Part shown: positions 29,307-38,593 of the stretch, in pieces
Layout: the number at the start of each line of letters is the position of its first letter
Position numbering within the stretch: position 1 is the first letter of the stretch
Source of the DNA: Sphingomonas sp. LY54
Lineage (GTDB): Bacteria > Pseudomonadota > Alphaproteobacteria > Sphingomonadales > Sphingomonadaceae
Reading direction: 5' to 3'
Assembly (NCBI RefSeq): GCF_035594035.1
Contig: NZ_CP141588.1
Location: forward strand, 3,218,854-3,282,853
Length of the DNA stretch: 64,000 nucleotides
Made by a program: the position numbers and the translations under genes
The notes under the pieces: generated by a model
Databases searched by the model: none
Told to the model about the DNA's origin: nothing
What the model saw: the letters and a program-made list of their open reading frames with translations, nothing else

Positions 29307-29786
29307 ATGAACGCAGATGACGAATTGGACCGCATCGACCGGGCAATCTTGCGTGTCCTGCAGGCGGAGGGGCGACTCACGAACCAGGCTTTGGCGTCCC
29401 GGGTCGGCCTCTCGCCGAGCGCCTGTCTCGCGCGGGTCCGTCATCTGGAGCGGACCGGCGCCATCCAGGGTTATCACGCCCGGCTCGACCCCTATCGCCT
29501 GGGCATCGGCCTCGTCCTGTTCGTCGAGGTCACGCTAGACGATCATCGTCCAGAGGAGTTGGAGCGGTTCGAGGCGACCATCGCCGCTTTTCCCGAAGTG
29601 GTCGAGGCGTCGCACGTCAGTGGCGACGTCGATTATGTGCTGAAGGTGGTGGTGGCCGACATGCCCGCCTGGACGCGGCTTCGCGAGAAATTCATCGCCG
29701 AGCCGATCGGCGCCAGCCGGATCACCACCCATGTGCTGATGCGCAAGCCCAAGGTGTTTGTCGGCTATCCCGTCTCGGACCGCTGA
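29307..29786 (+). CDS. Lrp/AsnC-family transcriptional regulator
   Basis: A 159-residue regulator with an N-terminal winged helix-turn-helix (LDRIDRAILRVLQAEGRLTN then ASRVGLSPSACLARVRHLE, about 7-55) and a C-terminal ligand-binding RAM domain (about 70-150, with VEASHVSGDVDYVLKV). It should sense an amino acid and act on its own promoter and the divergent permease. The gap to the small ORF is 132 nt, containing both promoters. Start ATG at 29307. Confidence 0.92.
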   Translation: MNADDELDRIDRAILRVLQAEGRLTNQALASRVGLSPSACLARVRHLERTGAIQGYHARLDPYRLGIGLVLFVEVTLDDHRPEELERFEATIAAFPEVVEASHVSGDVDYVLKVVVADMPAWTRLREKFIAEPIGASRITTHVLMRKPKVFVGYPVSDR

Positions 29787-29798
29787 GCGGCCCGGACG

Positions 29799-30614
29799 TC
29801 AGGCGGCGGTGGGAGGCAGGGGATCGTCGGGCTCCCACGGCTCGGCGGCACGCATTTGCGGGAAGGCGACCACGTTGGAGACCAAGGGCGCCTCGGGCGC
29901 CGGCGGCAGGCCGATGATCCCGCGCAGCGCGGCGTCGTTGGGACGAGGCGCGATCCGGGTCGTTATGCTGCCGAGCCGCTCGAACGGCGCGGCCGCCGCG
30001 GCCGATATGCAATAAGCGGTTCCGCTCCAGCGCCCGCCCATTTCCTCGAGGAAGCGCGCCACGATCTCGCCGGCACGGGGTGAGTGGATGAGCGCTCCGT
30101 CGATCCAGGGAAGGGCCGCCAGCGCCGGGCGCAGCGTATCGCGGCCGCATTCGACCGCGTCATAAATCGGCACCCGCCGGGCATCGAAGCCGACATCGCG
30201 CAGTTCGGCCACCAAATTGCCGGCCGGCTTTGCCGCCGACAGGTGGACCAGCCTCGCACGCGGTGCGAGCTGGTTGCAGATGAGGTCGCGCAAGTCACGC
30301 ACGTCGCCGCGCGCCGAAAAGACGTTTTCATATCCGGCCTGGCGGGCGGCCTCTGCCGTGCGATCGCCGACCGCAAAGACCGGGACGGAGCGCAGAGCGG
30401 GCGAAAAGACATGATGGCGCACGCCGTTCGGGCTGGTGAAGACGAGCGCGTCGGCGCTTTCGGCTTCCGGTTCGTGCTCGAGCGGCTTCGTCTCCAGGAC
30501 CGGCGCCACGAGCGGATTGTGCCCCGCCGCGTGGAGATGCTTGGCGGTCAGCATCGCGAACGGAGCCGTCCGCGTGACCCAGAGGAAGAGCCGCTCGGGC
30601 CCCGTGTCGGTCAT
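29799..30614 (-). CDS. hemD: Uroporphyrinogen-III synthase-like protein
   Basis: A 271-residue HemD-family protein, which closes and inverts hydroxymethylbilane into uroporphyrinogen III on the way to haem. The family is poorly conserved, but the two-lobed pattern is visible: TRTAPFAMLTAKHL (about 14), LVFTSPNGVRHH (about 57), FAVGDRTAEAARQAGY (about 80) and IHSPRAGEIVARF (about 175). The last 35 residues are a Pro-rich extension. The ATG overlaps the stop of the 68-residue gene by four bases. Other hem genes (hemA) lie 20 kb away. Confidence 0.8.
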   Translation of the reverse strand: MTDTGPERLFLWVTRTAPFAMLTAKHLHAAGHNPLVAPVLETKPLEHEPEAESADALVFTSPNGVRHHVFSPALRSVPVFAVGDRTAEAARQAGYENVFSARGDVRDLRDLICNQLAPRARLVHLSAAKPAGNLVAELRDVGFDARRVPIYDAVECGRDTLRPALAALPWIDGALIHSPRAGEIVARFLEEMGGRWSGTAYCISAAAAAPFERLGSITTRIAPRPNDAALRGIIGLPPAPEAPLVSNVVAFPQMRAAEPWEPDDPLPPTAA

Positions 30615-30817
30615 AGCCGCGGCTGGGGCGCGTCGCCCGCGGCGTTCCGGCGGGCGAACTTTGCTACCGAGTTTACCAGCGTCCTCGCGCGCGGGAAAGC
30701 GCGCCCCTCGAGCGGGAGGAATGCCGAATCCGACGAAAAGAACTTGAAGCCTTGCGGGCCTCGGACCGCAACGCCGACAGGGCGGCGGTCGGCTTCGACC
30801 ACGAAATGGTCAGACAT
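30611..30817 (-). CDS. Small conserved-looking protein upstream of hemD
   Basis: A 68-residue basic protein with the core FVVEADRRPVGVAVRGPQGF followed by FFSSDSAFLPLEGRAFPRAR. I cannot assign a family. An AAAGGAGAT ribosome site sits just before the ATG, and the stop overlaps the hemD start (ATGA), so it is translated and coupled to hemD. It has no signal or membrane segment. Confidence 0.65.
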   Translation of the reverse strand: MSDHFVVEADRRPVGVAVRGPQGFKFFSSDSAFLPLEGRAFPRARTLVNSVAKFARRNAAGDAPQPRL

Positions 30818-31199
30818 GATATCTCCTTTACCAAAGCCCTCCCGTGCTCGTGTCGAGCCCGCGTGCGGCGGGTCGCTGCATTGTGGGGAGGGGTGGCCGG
30901 ATCGGGCCGGCCGTTGATCGGCGGATGACCGCCAAGCCGTGCCCCGGGGTCGTATCGCGGCTGTGCCGCCGGCCCGCGGGGCCTAGAGGCGTGCGGTACT
31001 GCTGCCCGGATGCAACTCGGTGCGGAGGATGGTGGGGACGCTCTTCATCTCCCTTCGAAGATGGACTGCGGGCGGGGGAAGTCAAGCTGAGAGGGACGGT
31101 CGGCGCGTCGCCATGCCCGCAGGGCATTGACCTACCGTAGAATAGCTATGTAGCCATGATCGCAGTGGCCGCTACGCCTCCTGTCAGCAGGGGGAAACG
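30818..31199. other. Intergenic region between hemD operon and lysR
   Basis: This 382-nt divergent gap was searched on both strands for a riboswitch, tRNA and small ORFs; no convincing one was found. Near the LysR side there is TTGACC (31127-31132), a CTAC-N14-GTAG dyad (31132-31153) and the palindrome ATAGCTAT (31142-31149), placed where LysR proteins usually bind their own promoter. The remainder looks featureless. Confidence 0.4.
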
Positions 31200-32102
31200 A
31201 TGGTCCTAAATCCGCTCAGGCTGTTTCACGAGGTCGCACGCACCGGAAGCATCCGGAAGGCGAGCGAAGTGCTCAAGCTCGCGCCGTCATCGGTCAGCCG
31301 GCAGGTGCTCATTCTCGAACGTCAGATCGGCACGACCCTGCTCGATCGATCCGCGGCAGGGGTGGCGCTCACTCCGGCGGGCCAGCTTGTCGCCAATTAT
31401 GCGCGGACCGTGATCCTGGACTATGACACGCTGCGCGCGGAACTGGACGACCTCAAAGGTGCCGGGCGGGCCGTCATCCGCATGGCCGCCGTCGAAAGCG
31501 TCATCCTCGAAGCGCCGCTGGCCACGATCTCGCGGTTCCGCGAGCGCTTTCCGGAGGTCCAGTTCAGGCTGAACATGCGCACCGCCCACGAAGTTGCTGA
31601 CGAGGTCCGTTCGGGGACCGCCGATCTCGGCCTTACTCTGAACCACATGCCGGATCCCGCTTTCCGCACGATCCTCGAGCTCAACGAACCGCTCGTCCTC
31701 GCGGTCCGCCGCGATCATCGATTTGCCGTGCGCACCTCGATCGGCCTTGCCGAACTCGCTGCCGAACCCTTGGCCCTGCACGAGCCCTCGCACAGCCTCC
31801 GCCAGGCCGTTGACGAGGCGACCAAGGCGCACGGTTTCCTGATCTCTCCGGTCCTGTCGACCAGTTCGCTCGAAGTGCTGCGCGGCTTCGTCCGATCGGG
31901 CCTCGGCGGCGCGATCCTGACTCGGGGCGGCGTGGTGCGCGACACAAGCGGCCTGATGGTCGCGGTGCCGATCGACGAGCCCAGTCTCGGCGCGGGGAAC
32001 ATCGTCCTGCTCACCCGCGCCGACCGGCGTCTGTCACGTATCCTTCAGCTCTTCGTCACCGACCTGGTCGGGGCCCTGCAACAGGCGCGCCCGCTGCAAT
32101 AG
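31200..32102 (+). CDS. LysR-family transcriptional regulator
   Basis: A 300-residue LysR regulator: N-terminal helix-turn-helix (FHEVARTGSIRKASEVLKLA then SSVSRQVLILERQIG, about 8-45) and a periplasmic-binding-like effector domain (about 90-290). It converges on the amidohydrolase gene with only nine bases between stops. The neighbouring amidohydrolase / M20 / TonB-receptor genes are a reasonable target, but LysR genes are usually divergent from what they regulate, so this is uncertain. AGGGGG precedes the ATG. Confidence 0.92.
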   Translation: MVLNPLRLFHEVARTGSIRKASEVLKLAPSSVSRQVLILERQIGTTLLDRSAAGVALTPAGQLVANYARTVILDYDTLRAELDDLKGAGRAVIRMAAVESVILEAPLATISRFRERFPEVQFRLNMRTAHEVADEVRSGTADLGLTLNHMPDPAFRTILELNEPLVLAVRRDHRFAVRTSIGLAELAAEPLALHEPSHSLRQAVDEATKAHGFLISPVLSTSSLEVLRGFVRSGLGGAILTRGGVVRDTSGLMVAVPIDEPSLGAGNIVLLTRADRRLSRILQLFVTDLVGALQQARPLQ

Positions 32103-32111
32103 GCGCGCGCC

Positions 32112-33887
32112 TCAGTAGAAGGCGACGTCGTCGACTTCGAGCCAGGCCTTGCTTCCGGCGGGGCGCTGGGCGGCGATGCCCACCGAGAAGAGCTGGCCGG
32201 CGTCCCAGCGTGCGTCCTCGCGCGCTGGCTTGAAGGCGGAGAAGGGGATTTCGATCGTGGTCCAGTCGGCCTGACCTTCGAACGAGGCGTTCCAGGGGCC
32301 GTTCGCGCCCATGATGCGCAGATCGAACGGTCCTTGGCCGCGAACTGCGAGGCGTACGCCTTGGAAGGCGCGCGCATCAGCCGGCACGAAGCCGCCGCGG
32401 GTCAGCGGGATCGTGATGCCGGCGGAGGGCTCTTTGTCGTTCGACATGCGGCCGATCAGCGACAAAGCGCGATTTTGGCCATCGCGTACCGTGATCGCGT
32501 GCGCGATCGCGCTCCGATTCATGCCGCCGTTGGTGTCGCTGATGATGATCGTATCGACCGACGAGCGGCCGTCCGCGCGCTCGAAGTCTGCAATCAGGCT
32601 GGCGGCCTTGATCGGCCTGGGCGCGACGGGATCGGCGATCAGAACGGGGCTCTTGCCCTGCGTCACGACGCGGCCGTCGATGACGACGCTGCGCACCGCC
32701 TCGATGGCCTTGATGTCGCGCCACGGCTCGCCCTGTACGAGCAGGAGGTCGGCGCGCTTGCCGGGCTCGATCGTCCCGCGGTCCTCGAACAGGCCCATCG
32801 CCTTGGCGCTGTTCGCCGTTCCGGCCATCAAAGCCTGCTCGGGAGTGAGGCCAGCCTGAACCAAGAGCTCCAGCTCGCGGTGGGTCGACCAGCCGTGCGG
32901 CGTCCCGGGCATACCGGCGTCGGTGCCGAGCGCGATCAGCACGCCGGCGTCGTGCAGCGCCTTGGTGTTGCGCAAAGCATAGCCGAACTTGCGGCGGGTC
33001 TGCTCGAGGGTCGCCGGCGCTGCCCTGGCGACCTTTTCCGGGCGCGGCTCGTAGACGGCGAGGGTGGGGGCGTAGGCCGTGTTGTTCGCCTTCATCAGGG
33101 CGATCAGCTCGGCATCGACCTCGCCGTCCTGGAGGCTGTGGACGATCACGTCGACCTTGGCGCGGGCGGCTTCCTTGCCGCGGGCCACGGTGACGGTGTG
33201 GCTGACGACCTTGAGGTCGTTCTTGTGGGCCTCGTCGACGAGCGCGGTGAGCGCCTCCTCGGTGACGCTGTTGTTGTTGGGCGAGGTGCCGTAGCGCCAG
33301 CCGTCGTTGAAGATCTTGATGCGGTCGGGGCGGTAGGGGAGCAATTCGCGGATGGCGGTGCGGGCGCTGTCCGGGGTGGTGATGCTCTTGGTCGTATTCT
33401 CGTCGCCCCAGTCGGTGCCGTGACCGCCCGGCGTGCCGACGCGCGCAATGTAGTTCACGTGGGGCGCGACGACGCCCTGGAGCCATTCCCGCGTGGGCGC
33501 ATAGGCTTCCGGCTGGGAATGGAAATCGTCCACCGTGGTGACGCCGGCCAGCGCATAGGCCTTGGCGATCTGCGGGGCGTTGTTGGGTTGGCCGCCGGGC
33601 GTCCAGTGCGTGTGGAGATCAAACAGGCCGGGAAGGAGCGACATGCCGCGCGCATCGATCACGCGCGCGCCCTTAGGCTTGGTGATCTTCGTGCCGACCT
33701 CGGCGATGCGCCCGTCGATCACCAGCACGTCGGCCTTGTGCGGCGCCTTGCCGGTCGCGTCGAACAACGTCGCGCCGCTGATGACGAGCGCCTGGCCGGC
33801 CTTGCCCTGCGCGGCGTTGCCGACGGTCCCGAACGAGAGGCTGAGGGTGAGCGCCGAGGCGGCGAGAAGGCAACGCTGGAACGACAT
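32112..33887 (-). CDS. Exported amidohydrolase with C-terminal CIA30-like domain
   Basis: A 591-residue exported metal-dependent hydrolase. After a signal peptide (about 1-26) comes an imidazolonepropionase-like amidohydrolase domain. It has the metal site LLPGLFDLHTHW (about 87), VVSHTVTVARG (His about 236) and ALGTDAGMPGTPHG (metal Asp about 323), and ends near 430. The last 160 residues (SLIADFERADG onwards) match the CIA30/carbohydrate-binding beta-sandwich pattern. Start 33887 is fixed by AGGAG and by the signal peptide. It may split cyclic amides or dipeptides such as Xaa-Pro; the exact substrate is unknown. Downstream of an M20 hydrolase and a TonB receptor. Confidence 0.87.
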   Translation of the reverse strand: MSFQRCLLAASALTLSLSFGTVGNAAQGKAGQALVISGATLFDATGKAPHKADVLVIDGRIAEVGTKITKPKGARVIDARGMSLLPGLFDLHTHWTPGGQPNNAPQIAKAYALAGVTTVDDFHSQPEAYAPTREWLQGVVAPHVNYIARVGTPGGHGTDWGDENTTKSITTPDSARTAIRELLPYRPDRIKIFNDGWRYGTSPNNNSVTEEALTALVDEAHKNDLKVVSHTVTVARGKEAARAKVDVIVHSLQDGEVDAELIALMKANNTAYAPTLAVYEPRPEKVARAAPATLEQTRRKFGYALRNTKALHDAGVLIALGTDAGMPGTPHGWSTHRELELLVQAGLTPEQALMAGTANSAKAMGLFEDRGTIEPGKRADLLLVQGEPWRDIKAIEAVRSVVIDGRVVTQGKSPVLIADPVAPRPIKAASLIADFERADGRSSVDTIIISDTNGGMNRSAIAHAITVRDGQNRALSLIGRMSNDKEPSAGITIPLTRGGFVPADARAFQGVRLAVRGQGPFDLRIMGANGPWNASFEGQADWTTIEIPFSAFKPAREDARWDAGQLFSVGIAAQRPAGSKAWLEVDDVAFY

Positions 33888-33939
33888 GGGGAGGACTCCT
33901 GGAACACGCACACCGCCCCGCTGGGCGGATGGGCCGAAC

Positions 33940-35415
33940 TTACTGGCCGCTGGAGGCGGGCTTGCGGTAATCGAGCGGCGGCTTGCGGTCGCCGACCATC
34001 GACTTGTAGACGAAGTCGGGGCCGCGGCGCTGGGCGAACTCGGCCTTGGCCGCGGCGATCGTCTCGGGGCTGGTCAGCAATTCGGCCGCCGTCAGCGCCA
34101 GCGTCTTCGCGGCGTTGACCGAACCCTTGATGCCGATGCTGTGGCCGGCCGCGGCAACATTCTGCCAGCTGTGGCCGGCAGAGCCGGGAACGAAGGTGGC
34201 GGTCGAGAGGCCGACGGTCGGCGTGACCCAGCTGACGTCGGCGACGTCGGTCGAGCCGCGTCCCTGGGTGTCGATCTTGACCTCGCCGATCTGCTGTGCG
34301 GTTTCCAGCGCGGGCGCGCCCGGGGCGAGCGTGGCCTGGATCTTGCGCGCGAACTCGGTCTCTTCCGGGGTCCACTGGACGCCGCCGACATGGCGCAAAT
34401 TGCGGTCCATGACATTCATCAGGGCGGCGTTGGGCAGGGTCGAATAGACGCCGCCGGTCTGCTCCCACTCGACCTTGGTCTCGGTGCCCATCCCGGCGCC
34501 TTCGGCGGCCTTCTTCACGCGGTCCATCACCGACACCACGATCTTGGGATCGACGTGGCGGACGTAATAATAGGCTTCGGCGAAATCGGGCACGACGTTG
34601 GGGGCCTTGCCGCCCTCGGTGATCGCATAATGGATGCGCGTTCCGTCCGGCACGTGTTCGCGCATCATGTTGACCATGGCGTTCAGCGCCTCGACGCCGT
34701 CGAGCGCGGAGCGGCCCTTGTCGGGTGCGCCGGCGGCATGGGCGGAAGCGCCGTGGAACCGGAACTTGCCGCTGATATTGGCGAGCGAGGCCGATTCCGC
34801 CGCCGTGTTGCGGCTGCCCGGATGCCAGTGGAGGGCGATGTCGACGTCCTTGAACAGGCCGTCGCGGACCATATAGGCCTTGCCCGACCCGCCTTCCTCG
34901 GCCGGTGTGCCGTAAACGCGGATCTCGCCGGCGATCTTGTTCTTGATCATCCAGTCCTTGACCGCGATCGCAGCGCTGGACGAGGCCGCGCCGAACAGAT
35001 TGTGACCGCAGCCATGGCCGGCGTCGCGGCCGGCAACGGCCTGCTTGAACGGCACCGCGCCCTGCGAAAGGCCGGGCAGAGCGTCGAATTCGGCGAGGAT
35101 GCCGATGACTGGGCCGGCGCCGTTCTTGAAGCTGGCGACGAAGGCGGTCGGCTGGCCGGCGACGCCGGCCTGGACCGCGAAGCCGGCCTTCTTGAGCTGA
35201 GCCTGGAGCAGGCCGGAGCTCTGCGTCTCGAGGTAACCGAGTTCGGAATAATTCCAAATCTTGAGCGCCGTGTCGGCCAGCTGGCCGGCATTCTTGTCGA
35301 CGGTTCCGGTCAGCTGGGTCCGCGCCGCCGCGGGAAGCTCCGCCTGGGCGGGAACCGACAGGGCCGCGACGCTTGCCATCGCCAGCAGTCCGGCGGCGCG
35401 CAAAGATTTGGTCAC
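33940..35415 (-). CDS. Exported M20 amidohydrolase, AbgB-like
   Basis: A 491-residue exported dinuclear-zinc hydrolase of the M20 family, closest to p-aminobenzoyl-glutamate hydrolase subunit B. A signal peptide ends AQA (about 25). The metal-binding motifs are GILAEFDALPG (about 105), AGHGCGHNLFG (about 132), YGTPAEEGGSGK (about 168) and, at the C-terminus, AGHSWQN. It should cleave N-acyl amino acids or a related amide in the periplasm. It lies 52 nt before the amidohydrolase gene and 67 nt after the TonB receptor, so the three look like one transcript. Confidence 0.88.
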   Translation of the reverse strand: MTKSLRAAGLLAMASVAALSVPAQAELPAAARTQLTGTVDKNAGQLADTALKIWNYSELGYLETQSSGLLQAQLKKAGFAVQAGVAGQPTAFVASFKNGAGPVIGILAEFDALPGLSQGAVPFKQAVAGRDAGHGCGHNLFGAASSSAAIAVKDWMIKNKIAGEIRVYGTPAEEGGSGKAYMVRDGLFKDVDIALHWHPGSRNTAAESASLANISGKFRFHGASAHAAGAPDKGRSALDGVEALNAMVNMMREHVPDGTRIHYAITEGGKAPNVVPDFAEAYYYVRHVDPKIVVSVMDRVKKAAEGAGMGTETKVEWEQTGGVYSTLPNAALMNVMDRNLRHVGGVQWTPEETEFARKIQATLAPGAPALETAQQIGEVKIDTQGRGSTDVADVSWVTPTVGLSTATFVPGSAGHSWQNVAAAGHSIGIKGSVNAAKTLALTAAELLTSPETIAAAKAEFAQRRGPDFVYKSMVGDRKPPLDYRKPASSGQ

Positions 35416-35482
35416 TTCATCATCCTCTTATCATGTGCTGCAAGATTGCGGGCGCCGCCCGTAGACGGCGCCCGCGCTTCGA

Positions 35483-38400
35483 TCAGAAGCTCTTGGAGAC
35501 GTTGACGTACCAGTAACGGGCCTGCGGCGCATAGAGGCGACCGACATAGCCTTCCGACGAAAGCGGCGGCTTCTCGTCGGTGATGTTGCGCACGCCGAGG
35601 CGGAAGCGGGTTCCGTTCAGCGCGCCTTGGTCGAAAGCATATTCGCCATAGAGGTTGCCGGTCAGCTGCGACTTCACGACCCACGGATTGCCCGCCGAGT
35701 CGATCAGGTCCGGATCCTCGACGCTACCGATATACTGCGTGAAGGCGCCGATCGTGACCTGGTTGTAGCGCCACGTAAGAGCGGCCGACAATTTCCACTC
35801 CGGACGCCCTTCCTGGCGGATCAGGTCGCCGCCACCGGTAATGGTGGTGCCGGCGTTGATCTCGCCCGCCTCGCGCGCTGCGAGCAGGGCGGCGATGCCC
35901 GGCGACGGCTCCTGGTAGAAGTCGAGCAGGTGCGCGGCGTTGAAGTTCAGCGTGAAGTCTCCGGCCGCCGTGCCGCGCAGGCGCCACACCAGGCCAAGGT
36001 CGATGCCCTTGGCGGTCTGCGGCTGCAGGTTCTGATAGGCGTCGAGCACGTAGAGAACCTGACCAGCCGGGGCGAGGCCGGTGCCCGCGAACAAAGCGAT
36101 GTCGTCAGCCGTCGGGTTGGCACGAATCACGTTCGGGTTGGTCTCGCCGCTCTGGCGCAGCAGATAATCGACGATCAGCGCATTGCCCTCGCCGAAGATG
36201 CCGACCAGGCCGGTCTGCTTCACGCGCCAGTAATCGGCGGTGAGGGTGAGGCGGCCGAGGCTGTCGGGAATGAAGTTCGGCTCGAGCACCACGCCGGCCG
36301 AGAGCGTATCGGACTCTTCCGGCTTCAGATCCGGGTTGCCCGAGCGGCGGGCCGAGGTCGACTGGCGGCGCGAGCAATCGGCGAAGCTGGAGATCCGGCC
36401 CGTGCGCAGGTCGGCTTCGCAGATCGACCAGTCGGTGCGGGTGTTGGCGCGGGTGATGACCGTGGCGTTCACCTGCTCCAGGTTCGGCGCGCGGAAGCCC
36501 TGTGCCCACGAACCGCGCAGGCGCAGACCGTCGACGATGTCCCAGGCGGCGGCAACCTTCGGCTTCGCGACGCTGCCGAAGTCGCTGTAATGCTCGTAGC
36601 GGCCGGCGAGCTGGACCTCGAGGCTACGGACCAGTGGGATGCCCATTTCCGGCGAAACGACGGGAACCGCGAACTCGATATAGGCCGCCGCGACTTCGCG
36701 ATTGCCGCGCGTGTCCGGATTCATCGACGAGTTGACGAGATCGCCGGTGACGATCCCGGTCGAGGGATCGGTATAGGTGATCGTGCCGTCGACGCGCTGG
36801 TCGCGATCGTCGAACTGCGTCTCGCGACGGACTTCGGCGCCGGCCGCCATGCCGATGTCGCCGCCCGGCAGCGTGAGGATGGCGCGGTTGGAGATGCGGA
36901 AGTCGGCGAGAGCGAGCGTGCTCTTGGTGCGCCGCGTCGCCTTGACCTTGATCGCCTCGATCGCGGCGGCGCTGCTCGGGGTGGCATCGCCGTAGATGAC
37001 GTTGGCGAGATCGCCGCCGTTGAACGGATTGTAAGCATCCGGGGTCGACAAAGCGAGCTGGCGTGCAAGCGCGCCCGCCGAGATGTTGTCGCTGACGTCC
37101 TTGGCGGTCGCCTCGGAGTAAAGGACCGCGCCTTCCCACTCGAAGTCGCCGAGCGGGCCGCGGAGGCCGGCCAGCATACGCGCCTGGCGGTTGGTGACGT
37201 CGATGTTCATCAGCCCGGCGTCCTCGAACGCGTAGGAACGGATGGTGACGGGAAGGCCCGCGGCCGGGACGTTGGTGCCGGGCAGGCGGTTCGGGTTGAC
37301 GGCGCCGTTTGCGAACACGGCCGGACCGAACGGATTCCAGTAATTGCTCGCCGGGATCGTGATCGGGATCGAACTCAAAGTCGCGACGGGGGACTGAACG
37401 GCATGGGTCTCGGCGTAATAATAGCCGGCCTCGCCGAAGGCGGTGAGGCTGTCGCTGAGCTCGTACTTGGCAGTGAGGTACAGGTTCACGCGGTCGAGCG
37501 AGGGGATCACGCTCGTGTTCTGGCCGGCCGGATCGCGGCGCAGGTTGCGGTCGGCGGCGGTGACGGCGAGTGCGCCGTCATCGATGCAGAGGCCGTTGCC
37601 GATATTGAGCTGGCAACCCGGGTTGGTGCTCGGCTGGATGTGAAACAGGCCGGACGCGCTGGTGAGGGCGGTCGTGCCCTGGCGCACGGTGCCGAAGGAA
37701 GCCGGTGTCTGCAGCGAGGCCCAGGCCGTCGTCGATTCGCGACCGTCGAGGGAGGTTGCCCCCTCGAAGCGGGTGCCGACGAACAGCGGACGGCGGTCCT
37801 GCGAGGCGGTGAAGCTCTGCTCGCTGGTGCCGAGGCCGGTGCCGCGGTCGTAGTTGAAGAACAGCGAGACGTTGCCGCGGTCCTGCGCGAAATTGTGGCC
37901 GACGATGCCGTTGACGTTGAGTTCGCGGAAGCCCGTGCCCTCTGCGCCGCCATATTGGACCGACATTTCGAGGCCGTCGAAATCGTCCTTGAGGACGGTG
38001 TTGATCACGCCGGCGACCGCGTCGGTGCCGTAGATCGCCGCGGCGCCGTCGCGCAGCACTTCGAGGCGCTGGAGGCCGCTCACGGGAATGGCGTTGGTGT
38101 TGTAGGTCAGCACCGGAACGAGATTCTCGTTCGCCTGGCTGGTCGGGTGGTTGACGACGCGGCGGCCGTTCAGGAGCACGAGCGTGTTGCCGATGCCGAG
38201 GTTGCGCAGGTTGACCGAGCCGACGTCGCCGCGGGCCGAGTTGCTCGAGCCGGCGAGATAGGAGCTGTTGAAGGTGACGTCGCCCATCTGCGGGATGGAG
38301 CGGAACAGGTCGTCGCCCGAAGTCGCGCCGGTGGCGCTGATCTCGGCCGCGCCGACCACGGTCACCGGCAGGGCGGCCGTGATGTTCGCGCCCTGGATGC

Positions 38401-38593
38401 GCGAACCGACGACGACGATGTCGCTGGCTTCCTCTGCGGCGGGAGCGGCTTCCTCGACGGCCTGCTCGGCCGACGCGGTGTCCGCGGCCTGGGCGAAAGC
38501 GGGCGTGCCGAGGCCGGCCAGGCACAGGGCCGTGGTGCCGAGCAGCAGCTTGCGGACGTCCTCGTTCATGAGACGCTTCACTCGAATGGTCAT
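35483..38593 (-). CDS. TonB-dependent outer-membrane receptor
   Basis: A 1036-residue TonB-dependent receptor. A signal peptide ends AFAQA (about 35). The TonB-box region IVVVGSRIQG (about 58) is followed by the plug (RNLGIGNTLVLLNGRRV about 130, then EVLRDGAAAIYGTDAVAGVIN about 175) and a 22-strand barrel with the aromatic C-terminal end KSF. The insertion-rich barrel (RDGAAAIYG, VNLRNLG) is of the type that imports peptides or oligosaccharide-like compounds rather than siderophores. The start at 38593 follows AGGGGGAAT. Together with the downstream hydrolases it forms an uptake-and-cleavage locus. Confidence 0.92.
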   Translation of the reverse strand: MTIRVKRLMNEDVRKLLLGTTALCLAGLGTPAFAQAADTASAEQAVEEAAPAAEEASDIVVVGSRIQGANITAALPVTVVGAAEISATGATSGDDLFRSIPQMGDVTFNSSYLAGSSNSARGDVGSVNLRNLGIGNTLVLLNGRRVVNHPTSQANENLVPVLTYNTNAIPVSGLQRLEVLRDGAAAIYGTDAVAGVINTVLKDDFDGLEMSVQYGGAEGTGFRELNVNGIVGHNFAQDRGNVSLFFNYDRGTGLGTSEQSFTASQDRRPLFVGTRFEGATSLDGRESTTAWASLQTPASFGTVRQGTTALTSASGLFHIQPSTNPGCQLNIGNGLCIDDGALAVTAADRNLRRDPAGQNTSVIPSLDRVNLYLTAKYELSDSLTAFGEAGYYYAETHAVQSPVATLSSIPITIPASNYWNPFGPAVFANGAVNPNRLPGTNVPAAGLPVTIRSYAFEDAGLMNIDVTNRQARMLAGLRGPLGDFEWEGAVLYSEATAKDVSDNISAGALARQLALSTPDAYNPFNGGDLANVIYGDATPSSAAAIEAIKVKATRRTKSTLALADFRISNRAILTLPGGDIGMAAGAEVRRETQFDDRDQRVDGTITYTDPSTGIVTGDLVNSSMNPDTRGNREVAAAYIEFAVPVVSPEMGIPLVRSLEVQLAGRYEHYSDFGSVAKPKVAAAWDIVDGLRLRGSWAQGFRAPNLEQVNATVITRANTRTDWSICEADLRTGRISSFADCSRRQSTSARRSGNPDLKPEESDTLSAGVVLEPNFIPDSLGRLTLTADYWRVKQTGLVGIFGEGNALIVDYLLRQSGETNPNVIRANPTADDIALFAGTGLAPAGQVLYVLDAYQNLQPQTAKGIDLGLVWRLRGTAAGDFTLNFNAAHLLDFYQEPSPGIAALLAAREAGEINAGTTITGGGDLIRQEGRPEWKLSAALTWRYNQVTIGAFTQYIGSVEDPDLIDSAGNPWVVKSQLTGNLYGEYAFDQGALNGTRFRLGVRNITDEKPPLSSEGYVGRLYAPQARYWYVNVSKSF

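Noticed and set aside
30818..31199. A possible TPP or cobalamin riboswitch in the gap before lysR (a CTGAGAGGG and a CCACTG string)
   Set aside because: The other conserved parts (ACCTGA for TPP; the B12 box) are missing, and neither flanking gene fits such a ligand.
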